From CAYJOG01 sp964371695 [NCBI: uncultured bacterium] (GTDB taxonomy: Bacteria > CAYJOG01), in assembly GCA_964371695.1 (NCBI GenBank), contig CAYJOG010000031.1:1341-13170 (forward strand): a stretch of 11,830 nucleotides of DNA, given 5' to 3'. Positions 1 to 6,671 of this stretch are shown here, piece by piece. The notes beneath the pieces are model-generated. The model saw only the letters and a program-made list of their open reading frames with translations, had not been told where the DNA came from and did no database searches. Each line of letters opens with the position of its first letter. Within the stretch, counting starts at the first letter, position 1. The position numbers and the translations under genes are program-made.

Positions 1-1834
1 CGGTGGCCCCGGCGGTCTGTTTGGCCAGTTCCTTCACCTCGTTGGCCACCACCGCGAAGCCCTTGCCCGCCTCGCCGGCGCGGGCGGCCTCGATGGTGGC
101 GTTGAGCGCCAGCAGGTTGGTTTGCTGGGCGATGGCGGTGATGGTTTTGATGACCTTGCCGATTTCGTTGCTGCTGTTGCCCAGCTTGGCGATGGTGCCA
201 TTGGTGGCGCTGGCGGCCTGCACGGCGCGGGCGGCCACCTTGGCCGCTTCGGCAGCATTGCGGGCGATTTCCTTGATGGAGGCGGACATTTCTTCGGTGC
301 CAGCGGCCACGGTTTCAGTGCTGCGGCCCACCTGTTCGCTGGCGGCGCTGGCGGCAGAGGACTGGGCGCTGGTTTCTTCTGCTGCGCCCGCCATGGTGTT
401 GGAAATACTGTTCAGTTCCTCACTGCTCTGCATCAGGTTGTGGACAATCTGGCCGACCTTTTTCAGGTTGTCCCGCAGGTCACCCAGAAAAAGCCCCAGG
501 CCCTGGGCCATCTGCCCGGCGGCGTCGTCGCCGCTGATTTCAAGCGTGGTGGTGAGGTCGCCTGATTTGGCGGCGTTCACCACATTCAGCATGGCGTCCA
601 CCTTTTGCTGAAGGGCCTCGCGGTCGCTACGCACCTGTTCCTGCATTTCCTTTTCGCGGGCTTTCAGGGCCAGGTCTTCGGTGATCACCCGCCACGTCAC
701 CATGGGGCCGATGTATTCCCCTTTGGCGTTGTAGGTGGGGTTGACCAGCAGGTTGAGCACTTCTTCCCCCAGCTTGATGTTCGCGTCGTGGGGCAGGTTT
801 TTGGGGTTTTTGATGATGTTGCGCACGGCTTCGGGGTTTTTGTGAAAGATGTCAATGGAGCGGCCCAGCAGGTTTTCCACCTTGTCGGGCAGCAGGTGCT
901 CCAGCGATTTCAGCGTGCGCTCGCTGGCGGGGTTCATGTAAATGAAATTGAAATCCAGGTCAGCCAAAAGCACATTGATGGGCATGTTCTGCATCATGTT
1001 TTTCAGCCGCGCCGCGTCGTCTTCGGCGCGCTTGAGTTGGGAGATTTCCTCCCAGTTCACAATCACGCCGCCATAGGTTCCGTCATCCAGCACGATGGCG
1101 TTCACGTTCAGGTCCAGCCACAACTGACCCACCCGAATCGCGGCCCGGTGGGGCAGGTTGTGAATGTCCTTGAGCAGGGCGCGGATGCGCTCTGCCGCAG
1201 GCCCCTTGTGAAACCGGTCAATGCTGCCGCCCTCAACCTGCGTGGCCTTCACGCCAAACTCGGCCATGAGGGTTTCTTCCATCTTCGCCAGGGTTTCCCC
1301 TGCTTTTTTGTTGGCGAAAACGATGTTGCCCTTGCGGTCGGCCACAAACACGTTGGTGCCCAGGTTGTCCAGCGCGTTGCGCAGGCCGTCCAGGCGATCC
1401 AGCACAGTGGTGTGGCCGTTGCCATTGGATGAAGGCGCGGGGCGTTGCAGGGTGGCGGATGGTTTCATGGTGACGATTTCCTCCTTGAGGGGACTGACCA
1501 AAGCAGCGACTTCATCAATCAGGTTCGGGGCCACGCCCAGTTCCTGAAGGGTGTTCACCAGATGCCCCGCCACCGCGCCAAAGTGGCGCTCGGTGAGGCC
1601 CATGTTGTGGTGGGCGCTCGTCATGTCCTGGCCCTGATACACATCGGGCCCCCCCAGCGCGGTGGTGAGAAAATCCACCTGCTGCTGGCGCTGGTGGGCC
1701 ATGTCAGTGTGTTTGAAAAATCCCTTGAGGGATTTGTCCCGCAGCACTTTCTGATAAAAAAGGTCCACGGCCGCCGCTATGGCGGCTGCACCGCCAAGGC
1801 GTTCATAGAGCGAGGTTCGGGTGGCGACAGACAT
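1..1834 (-). CDS. Truncated-haemoglobin/PAS/PAS methyl-accepting chemotaxis protein (3' end outside window)
   Basis: I see 611 codons from the ATG at 1834; the reading frame runs off the left edge. Residues 8-122 are a complete group 1 truncated haemoglobin. By alignment from memory with mycobacterial TrHbN: Tyr27 (B10), Phe40 (CD1), Gln52 (E11) and His75 (proximal F8 haem ligand), plus the ALGGP and MGLT motifs. Two related PAS domains follow (about 150-265 and 280-395), then a HAMP-like segment (about 412-460) and the MCP signalling helix with the conserved tip around residues 574-603 ([20 protein letters not shown]). The distal signalling helix is missing because of the window edge. No signal peptide or membrane span is present, so the receptor should be cytoplasmic. 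The inferred role is a haem-based O2/NO/CO chemoreceptor working through the CheW and CheA encoded just upstream. The start is supported by a near-perfect ribosome binding site. The domain assignment is firm; the ligand is inferred. Confidence 0.93.
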   Translation of the reverse strand, partial: MSVATRTSLYERLGGAAAIAAAVDLFYQKVLRDKSLKGFFKHTDMAHQRQQQVDFLTTALGGPDVYQGQDMTSAHHNMGLTERHFGAVAGHLVNTLQELGVAPNLIDEVAALVSPLKEEIVTMKPSATLQRPAPSSNGNGHTTVLDRLDGLRNALDNLGTNVFVADRKGNIVFANKKAGETLAKMEETLMAEFGVKATQVEGGSIDRFHKGPAAERIRALLKDIHNLPHRAAIRVGQLWLDLNVNAIVLDDGTYGGVIVNWEEISQLKRAEDDAARLKNMMQNMPINVLLADLDFNFIYMNPASERTLKSLEHLLPDKVENLLGRSIDIFHKNPEAVRNIIKNPKNLPHDANIKLGEEVLNLLVNPTYNAKGEYIGPMVTWRVITEDLALKAREKEMQEQVRSDREALQQKVDAMLNVVNAAKSGDLTTTLEISGDDAAGQMAQGLGLFLGDLRDNLKKVGQIVHNLMQSSEELNSISNTMAGAAEETSAQSSAASAASEQVGRSTETVAAGTEEMSASIKEIARNAAEAAKVAARAVQAASATNGTIAKLGNSSNEIGKVIKTITAIAQQTNLLALNATIEAARAGEAGKGFAVVANEVKELAKQTAGAT

Positions 1835-1838
1835 TTAT

Positions 1839-1845
1839 CCTCCTT
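1839..1845 (-). promoter_or_regulatory. Shine-Dalgarno site of the globin-MCP gene
   Basis: On the minus strand AAGGAGG lies 4 bases before the ATG at 1834, inside the 22-base gap after the cheW stop. It is the strongest ribosome binding site in the operon. It fixes the start at the first residue of the truncated globin and suggests high receptor output relative to cheW. Confidence 0.8.
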
Positions 1846-1856
1846 GGATGGACGGC

Positions 1857-2285
1857 TCAGACTTGCAGGGTTTTCTGACTCACGAGGGTTTCCAGATTCA
1901 GCCAGGGCACGACGCCCAGTTCGGTGTCAAACACACCATTGAAATAATCCGCCCCGCCAGTGCGCAAAGCGGGTGGCGTGGGGCTTAAGTGGTCTTCATG
2001 CCATTCATACACGTCGCCGGGCATGTCCACCGCCACTGCGGCCACACCGTGCTCCACAAAAGCCACCATGTAATAAGGGCCTTCTTCGAGGCGGCGGGGC
2101 TGGGCGCCCAGGCGCGGGGCCACTTCATAAGCGGTGATGATGTCTCCGCGCAGATTCAGAATGCCCATGACAGGCTCTGGGGCCAGGGGCACGGCGGTGG
2201 GGAACTGTGGCGGCAAAAATTCCCGCACCTTCTCCAGTTCAACGGCGAAATGATGCACGCCGATGCGTATGGTGGCGAGTCTCAC
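1857..2285 (-). CDS. cheW: Chemotaxis coupling protein CheW
   Basis: This 142-residue protein is a single CheW/SH3-like adaptor that bridges the chemoreceptor tip and the CheA P5 domain in the cytoplasm. The diagnostic strand-turn GILNLRG followed by DIITAYEVAPRLG (residues 41-60) corresponds to the conserved NLRG..VPVIDL core of CheW. The C-terminal half (YFNGVFDTELGVVPWLNLETL) matches the usual last strands. It is slightly shorter than typical CheW (about 150-170 residues). The start is GTG: GTG at 2285 and the cheA stop TGA share the sequence GTGA, a 4-base overlap that implies translational coupling to cheA. The downstream gene encodes the soluble globin receptor, its likely partner. Confidence 0.92.
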   Translation of the reverse strand: MRLATIRIGVHHFAVELEKVREFLPPQFPTAVPLAPEPVMGILNLRGDIITAYEVAPRLGAQPRRLEEGPYYMVAFVEHGVAAVAVDMPGDVYEWHEDHLSPTPPALRTGGADYFNGVFDTELGVVPWLNLETLVSQKTLQV

Positions 2286-4909
2286 GGCGCGCTCTCTTCC
2301 AGCATCTGGCGAAAACGGGCTTCGAGGGTGTGGATGACTTCGTCCATGTTCAGCTTGAACAGATAGTTGTCAAAACCGGCCTCGATGCCCAGGCGCACAG
2401 TGTCTTCGTCCCGTTCGTTGGTGACGGCTATGACGGTCAGGTGATCACCGGGTTTTTCCTGCTGGCGGATCTGATTGACAAAAGCGATGCCGTCCATGTT
2501 GGGCATGTTCACGTCACTGATAACCAGATCAGGCTGCCCGGTCTCGAGTTTTTCCAGGCCGGTCACGCCGTCCTCTGCGAGGTCCACCGCATAGCCTTCT
2601 GACTCCAACCGTGTCTTGAGCAGGCTGCGGATGGTTTTGCTGTCATCCACCACCAGAATGCGTTTTTTCTGAACGTCTGAGACAGGGGCGGCCTGTTTTT
2701 CCTTTTTTATTTTTTGGGGTGCTGCGTGGTCTGGAGTCTTGACTGAAACGGCTCTTTTGCCCCCCCATTCGCTGAGTTTTTCACTGGACAGTAACCTCTC
2801 CGCCATGCCGTTGACCAGCACCTCGGTTTCCACGCCTTCCACCGGCGTGTCTGTGCTTTTTATCCTGGGCACGGCGACGGCGTCGAGAATTTCCTGCACA
2901 CACAGGCCCATGGGGGGCGACTGGTTCATCACCACCACGGGCCACTGATCTGGGTTTACCACCGGAGCCAGGGGCAGCCAGTCCTGGGCCATCACCAGAT
3001 TCATGAGTTGACCCCGGTAGGTCATCAGCCGCCTCCCCGCACCCTGCTGGATGGCGCTGGCTTCCACGTTTTCCAGACGCGCTACATCGCTCAGGCGCAC
3101 CGCCAGTGTGACGCTTCCCTGCCGCAGCAGCAGCAGGGCTTCTGTTTCTTCGGGGATGGTTTCCGCTTCGTCCTTTTCGTTTTCAAGCGTTGTTTCTTCG
3201 TGCAGGTTGGCCCGTTTGGTCAGGCCCGCCGGGTCCAGAATCAGCGCCGCTTCGCCTCCCCCGCGAATGGTGCCGCCGGAATAAACCCCCAGTGCGCCCA
3301 GTTCGCGGCTCAGGGGTTTCACCACGATTTCCTCGGTGTCCATCACCCGGTCCACCGCCACCACCAGCACCCGTCCGGCGGTGTCCAGCACCAAGCCATA
3401 CATGCCGGGTGTGAGCAATTCCGCACCCCCCAGCAATCCTTGCAGTGTATAAAGCGGCAACAGGCGGCCCCGCAGCCGCAGCATGTGGCCGCCGCTCACC
3501 TGACGCACCATGGACTGAAAATTGGCCTCGGTGAAATGCACCACTTCCTTCACCGAAGCCTGGGGAATGGCCATGACCTCGTTCCCGTTCTGAATCATCA
3601 CCGCAGGCAGAATCGCCAGGGTGAGCGGCAGGGTGAGATGCGCCGAAAGGCCCTTTTCGGGAACCGACACCAGCGTGACCGTGCCCCCCAGCGATTCAAT
3701 GCGCGCCTTCACCACGTCCATGCCCACGCCCCGGCCACTGATGTTGCTGGTTTGTTCGCGCGTGCTGAAGCCGGGGTGAAAAATCAATTCCATCAACTGG
3801 TTGTGATCCATGCGGCTCAACTGGGCTTCACTCAACAGGTTTTGCCGCAGGGCCTGGGCCTTGAGGGTTTCCAGATGAATGCCGCTGCCGTCATCCTGCA
3901 CCAGCAGATGCACCCGGCCGCCCTCGTGATAGGCCCGCAGACAAAGCGTGCCCCGCGCAGGCTTCCCTTTGGCTTCACGCTCGGCGGGCGACTCAATGCC
4001 GTGATCCAGCGCGTTGCGCACCAAGTGGGTGAGGGCGTCTTTCAGACCCTCCAGAAGGGTGCGGTCCAGCTCTGTTTCGCCGCCCTGAAAATCTACCCGG
4101 CATTCCTTGCCCAGAGCCAGGCACAGCTCCCTCACCTGTCTGGGAATGGTGGAAAACACCTGTGCAACAGGCTGCATGCGGGTTTTGAGGATGTTCTCCT
4201 GCAAGGCGGTGGTGATGGCGTTGAGCCGCTGGATGTAATCGTTGCTGAAACTGCCGGGCTGTGTCTGGCTCTGTTGCAGCAACTGGTTGCGCGTGAGCAC
4301 CAGTTCACCCACCAGATTCATGAGGTTGTCCAGCAAAGGGGTGCTCACACGAATGGTGTTATCCCGCGCCCCGGCTGCGCCAAAGCCCGTTTCGGCCAGA
4401 ATGGGACCAGGGATTTCGGTGAGGCCCGGAATGGCCCCTGCAACCGGTTCTGGTTCAATCGTTTCAGAGCATGTTTCCGGTGTTGGTGTTTCTGCGGGGA
4501 TTTGCGAAGGGGAGGGGAGGGCGCCCTGCCCCGCAAGGGTGTTGATGAGTCCTTCTACCTGGGCGGTAAAGGCTCCGTTTTCCCTGAGTTCCCCCAGCAG
4601 GCCCCCCAGCGTATCGTTGCAACGCAAAAGCACGCTGGCCAGACTGGTGGTGAGCATGCTGGCATCGTTGCGGATGACGCTGAGGGGTTCTTCCATCGCA
4701 TGGCACAGCCGCTCAATGGCAGAAAAACCAAAAAATGCGGCATTGCCCTTGATGGTGTGTACCACACGGAAAAGGTTCTTGGCGGCGGTGTGATCGTGGG
4801 GGCTTCCCTCCAGCGTCATCAGGGCGGCGCTGATGGTGACCATGCCCTCGCGCACCTCGGCCAGGAACTCTTCACGGGCCTGTTGCAGTTCATCAATTTC
4901 GTTGGACAT
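2282..4909 (-). CDS. cheA: Hybrid chemotaxis histidine kinase CheA with two CheW-like domains and a C-terminal receiver
   Basis: 875 residues, longer than standard CheA (about 650-700). Domains in order: HPt with phospho-His51 in HTIKGNAAFFG; a Pro/Glu-rich linker (about 128-182) with no recognisable CheY-binding P2 domain; the dimerisation helices (about 185-250); a HATPase with N-box HLVRNALDHGIE (295-306), G1 DDGSGI (339-344), F-box FHPGFST (377-383) and G2 GRGVGMD (392-398); a first CheW-like P5 domain (about 435-565); a second, more divergent CheW-like domain (about 590-718); a Lys-rich linker; and a CheY-like receiver (748-872). The receiver has Asp755/Asp756, phospho-acceptor Asp799, Thr830 and Lys852. 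It should autophosphorylate in response to receptor state and pass phosphate to its own receiver or to a separate CheY. Its stop overlaps the cheW start. The ribosome binding site is weak. Confidence 0.96.
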   Translation of the reverse strand: MSNEIDELQQAREEFLAEVREGMVTISAALMTLEGSPHDHTAAKNLFRVVHTIKGNAAFFGFSAIERLCHAMEEPLSVIRNDASMLTTSLASVLLRCNDTLGGLLGELRENGAFTAQVEGLINTLAGQGALPSPSQIPAETPTPETCSETIEPEPVAGAIPGLTEIPGPILAETGFGAAGARDNTIRVSTPLLDNLMNLVGELVLTRNQLLQQSQTQPGSFSNDYIQRLNAITTALQENILKTRMQPVAQVFSTIPRQVRELCLALGKECRVDFQGGETELDRTLLEGLKDALTHLVRNALDHGIESPAEREAKGKPARGTLCLRAYHEGGRVHLLVQDDGSGIHLETLKAQALRQNLLSEAQLSRMDHNQLMELIFHPGFSTREQTSNISGRGVGMDVVKARIESLGGTVTLVSVPEKGLSAHLTLPLTLAILPAVMIQNGNEVMAIPQASVKEVVHFTEANFQSMVRQVSGGHMLRLRGRLLPLYTLQGLLGGAELLTPGMYGLVLDTAGRVLVVAVDRVMDTEEIVVKPLSRELGALGVYSGGTIRGGGEAALILDPAGLTKRANLHEETTLENEKDEAETIPEETEALLLLRQGSVTLAVRLSDVARLENVEASAIQQGAGRRLMTYRGQLMNLVMAQDWLPLAPVVNPDQWPVVVMNQSPPMGLCVQEILDAVAVPRIKSTDTPVEGVETEVLVNGMAERLLSSEKLSEWGGKRAVSVKTPDHAAPQKIKKEKQAAPVSDVQKKRILVVDDSKTIRSLLKTRLESEGYAVDLAEDGVTGLEKLETGQPDLVISDVNMPNMDGIAFVNQIRQQEKPGDHLTVIAVTNERDEDTVRLGIEAGFDNYLFKLNMDEVIHTLEARFRQMLEESAP

Positions 4910-4954
4910 GGTTTTTGGGTTCTCGTGCAGGGGGTGTTGGGGTGCAGGAGGGCC

Positions 4955-4973
4955 TTGGCAATCAACAGGCCAA
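4955..4973. repeat. TTGGC-N9-GCCAA inverted repeat upstream of cheA
   Basis: A perfect 5-base inverted repeat with a 9-base spacer lies about 46 bases before the cheA start, inside the 126-base gap between the receiver-like gene and cheA. It could be a protein binding site or a weak hairpin in the polycistronic message. No function can be assigned from the sequence. Confidence 0.3.
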
Positions 4974-5035
4974 TTTGCAAAACGAAAAGGTGAAAAACTA
5001 CTGAATCAAAAATTGTTTGAAGTAGAAAACTGGCA

Positions 5036-5524
5036 TCACGAGGCGGTGGCGCAGGCCGACATGGGTTGCAGATGACTTCTCACCACATCCCGGAAACTGC
5101 TCTGATTGGCCGCGTGAAAATAAAAAGTTTTGTTGAGTACGGCGTTGGCCCCGGCGGCCTTCACCTGATCCATCAAGACGGGATCGTTTTCAGAAGTCAG
5201 CACCAGAATGGGTATCAGTCGGCCCGCTTGGGGAAACAGGGACGAAATCATGCTCAAGGCCGGGTCCAGCACATTGCCCCGCACAATCTGCACCAGTTGA
5301 AATCCTCCAAGCGCAGCTGTGACCGGAGCAATGGGCAATCCCTTGCAACGCAGGCCCGTGAGCACCAGGTCCACCGGGCGACCGGTCTGCTGTCGATGGC
5401 TGAGGGTCTGAAGGGCGTCTTGCAGGTTGTCCTGGGCAATCAGTTCTGGCGCGCCCAATGGTTTGAGCAGAAGCGAAAGGATGCTCTTGACGACTTTTGA
5501 ATCATCCACTGACAACACGGTCAT
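5036..5524 (-). CDS. Receiver-like protein lacking the phospho-acceptor aspartate
   Basis: 162 residues from the ATG at 5524, chosen over an upstream in-frame start because GGAGG lies 6 bases before it and the receiver fold begins at once (TVLSVDDSKVVKSIL). Receiver landmarks are present: acidic pair Asp7/Asp8, Thr110 at the end of strand 4 (ILVLTSENDP) and Lys132 (VLNKTF). The strand-3 motif reads DLVLTGLRC, so the position that should carry the phosphorylated Asp is Gly57 (codon GGC, one transition from GAC). Between strands 3 and 4 there are roughly 25 extra residues compared with CheY. It is therefore probably a phosphorylation-independent pseudo-receiver, perhaps a docking or inhibitory partner of CheA. 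It overlaps the upstream HTH gene by one base (TAATG) and lies 126 bases before cheA. The fold call is confident; the role is unknown. Confidence 0.8.
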   Translation of the reverse strand: MTVLSVDDSKVVKSILSLLLKPLGAPELIAQDNLQDALQTLSHRQQTGRPVDLVLTGLRCKGLPIAPVTAALGGFQLVQIVRGNVLDPALSMISSLFPQAGRLIPILVLTSENDPVLMDQVKAAGANAVLNKTFYFHAANQSSFRDVVRSHLQPMSACATAS

Positions 5525-5793
5525 TAAGAGCCTCCTCGAGAAAGTGTCATTTCCCTGCCAAGGCTTGCCTTGAGCATGGCTTGGCAAAGGGCGTCGGCCT
5601 TGGGGCCATGCCACTGGCCCAGCAGGGCCTTGCGGGCGTTTTGCCGTTTGATGCCGTGGTGATCACACCAGCGGTTAAAGGAAGTTCCCTGGGCCACAAA
5701 ACCACCCCGAACACGCTGATACAGGCTGATGGAGGGACCTTCTGAGCCTTGTCCATTGTCAGCGGAAGAGATGTCAAGGATGAAATAACTCAT
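5524..5793 (-). CDS. Small phage-like helix-turn-helix protein, first gene of the che operon
   Basis: 89 residues from the ATG at 5793; a GTG at 5835 would add 14 residues that look unrelated to a folded domain. The C-terminal 60 residues contain FVAQGTSFNRWCDHHGIKRQ and then NARKALLGQWHGPKA. This pattern resembles small DNA-binding proteins of phages and plasmids in which a short HTH (FxxxGxSxxxWCxxxGIxRQNARKALxGxWxGPKA) recognises DNA. I recognise it by pattern only and cannot name a characterised member. No Shine-Dalgarno precedes the ATG, and the predicted promoter lies almost on top of it, so the message may be leaderless. Its stop overlaps the start of the receiver-like gene, so the two are coupled. 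Position and type suggest it autoregulates the operon. Confidence 0.65.
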   Translation of the reverse strand: MSYFILDISSADNGQGSEGPSISLYQRVRGGFVAQGTSFNRWCDHHGIKRQNARKALLGQWHGPKADALCQAMLKASLGREMTLSRGGS

Positions 5794-5803
5794 GAATGTT
5801 GCT

Positions 5804-5831
5804 ATTGTGCAAACGAAATAGGAAATGTCAA
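5804..5831 (-). promoter_or_regulatory. Predicted sigma70-type promoter of the che operon
   Basis: On the minus strand a perfect -35 TTGACA (5831-5826) is separated by 16 bases from CACAAT (5809-5804), which matches the -10 consensus at 4 of 6 positions. The expected transcription start is near 5797, only about 4 bases before the ATG at 5793. This would explain the absent ribosome binding site. Confidence 0.45.
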
Positions 5832-5861
5832 ACACAAAAATATAAAAATTAACTTCAATTG

Positions 5862-5877
5862 TGTGATGCCGCTCACA
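5862..5877. promoter_or_regulatory. CRP-family-like operator TGTGA-N6-TCACA
   Basis: The half-sites TGTGA (5862-5866) and TCACA (5873-5877) flank a 6-base spacer, an exact match to the core CRP consensus. It lies in the divergent region between the che operon and the CI-like regulator. The centre (5869.5) is about 72.5 bases upstream of the predicted che transcription start, one of the helical-phase positions used by class I CRP activation. A second overlapping register, ATTGTG-N10-CACAAT (5858-5879), leaves the identity of the binding protein open. Confidence 0.5.
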
Positions 5878-5935
5878 ATCAGTTACGAAGATAATAAAAC
5901 CCCTTTATCCTTTATATGGGCGCAGGAGAGAAACA

Positions 5936-6145
5936 ATGATGATGCAAGAACGCATGGAACGAACGCTTGGCCAAAAAAGGTCCATAAAAGCACGCTTTTT
6001 TTGGTACGAACTCGTTTTTGTTCCTCCTACCATCGGTTCGTGTCCGAAGCAAAAAAATAGAAATGGATTGGTAGACAAAAGGCGTCTTGGTCGTGTTTCT
6101 TCATTTTTGAATCAAAGTTTGCCAAAATGCATTTATTCCTTTTGA
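5936..6145 (+). CDS. Possible small ORF, 69 residues, unknown
   Basis: AGGAG lies 7-8 bases before the ATG at 5936, a better ribosome binding site than the XRE gene downstream has. The frame overlaps that gene's start by 19 bases. The product is basic and not recognisable, with an aromatic stretch ARFFWYELVF near residues 20-29. The stretch is AT-rich compared with the flanking genes. The DNA also contains an AAAAG-CACG-CTTTT mini-hairpin followed by Ts (5986-6002). It may be a translated leader controlling the XRE gene rather than a functional protein. Confidence 0.25.
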   Translation: MMMQERMERTLGQKRSIKARFFWYELVFVPPTIGSCPKQKNRNGLVDKRRLGRVSSFLNQSLPKCIYSF

Positions 6146-6642
6146 ATACCAACCCTCCAGAAGATATTGCATTGTCAAAGGCTGATACATGTCAGGACGG
6201 GGCAGTGGCGGAGCGTTTGCGCCGGGTGCGGGAGACACTGGGTTTGACGCAAGACGAGTTTTCCTCCCGCCTGCTGCTTTCCATGACGGGTTACCAGAAC
6301 TACGAAAACGGCAAGCGCAAGGCCCCCAAGGAGCTGGTGATCCAGATGTACCTCCAGTTTGGTGTTTCCCCCACCTGGCTTCTCACCGGTTTGCCGCCCG
6401 TGTTTGTCCAGCACACGACTGTGGACTCTTCTCTGAGTGAATTGCTTCATTTGAGTGGAGCGCCACAAGACGTGGTGGATTTTTCTCACAATGGCGACGG
6501 CAAAGAGGCCATCAAGGCGTGGCTGGATGACTTTTGGAAAACGGCCAGCGTGCGCGAAAAAGTGTGGTTGGAAGTGCAGTTTGAACAGAGTTTTCCGGCG
6601 TTCATGCAGTGGCTGTCCCGCAGGGGGCCCAGCGGAGGTTGA
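6127..6642 (+). CDS. XRE/CI-like helix-turn-helix transcriptional regulator
   Basis: 171 residues. Residues 27-88 form an XRE/CI-type DNA-binding domain: AERLRRVRETLGLTQDEFS is followed by the recognition region LLSMTGYQNYENGKRKAPKEL and by VSPTWLLTG, a motif typical of phage CI-like repressors. Residues 89-171 form an alpha-helical C-terminal region (EAIKAWLDDFWKTASVREKVWLEVQFEQ) of unknown function. It has no visible LexA-like Ser/Lys protease dyad, so RecA-driven self-cleavage is unlikely. The ATG at 6127 lacks a clear Shine-Dalgarno; a start further in would still keep the HTH. The gene is divergent from the che operon with the palindromic operator between them, so it plausibly represses that operon, itself, or both. 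A REP-like hairpin follows the stop immediately. Confidence 0.85.
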   Translation: MHLFLLNTNPPEDIALSKADTCQDGAVAERLRRVRETLGLTQDEFSSRLLLSMTGYQNYENGKRKAPKELVIQMYLQFGVSPTWLLTGLPPVFVQHTTVDSSLSELLHLSGAPQDVVDFSHNGDGKEAIKAWLDDFWKTASVREKVWLEVQFEQSFPAFMQWLSRRGPSGG

Positions 6643-6643
6643 C

Positions 6644-6671
6644 CGTCATTCCCACGGCAAACGCCGGGGGA
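6644..6671 (+). repeat. REP-like CGTCATTCCC element and hairpin after the XRE gene
   Basis: CGTCATTCCC begins 2 bases after the XRE stop. The stem CGGC-AAAC-GCCG is extended, across one A/G mismatch, by CCC/GGG and T/A pairs. There is no T-tract. The first ten bases are identical to an element after the homoserine dehydrogenase gene (11727). This opening is familiar from extragenic palindromes in many proteobacteria. It likely stabilises or ends the transcript. Confidence 0.5.

Noticed and set aside
605-1432. A 275-codon open frame on the plus strand
   Set aside because: It is antisense to the PAS region of the chemoreceptor. Its product is His/Gln/Val-rich with no recognisable domain and no ribosome binding site.
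3008-4993. A 661-codon open frame on the plus strand
   Set aside because: It is exactly antisense to cheA, whose kinase and receiver motifs are unambiguous. Its product is His/Gln-rich low-complexity sequence with no domain, as expected for the complement of a GC-rich gene.
5525-5614. An upstream start adding 30 residues to the receiver-like protein
   Set aside because: The extension lies inside the HTH gene in another frame, while the ATG at 5524 has GGAGG in front and begins directly with the receiver strand.
6006-6041. ACGAAC/GTTCGT stem as a riboswitch or attenuator
   Set aside because: It is only 6 bp with a 24-base loop and has no conserved core I recognise; it is compatible with chance.
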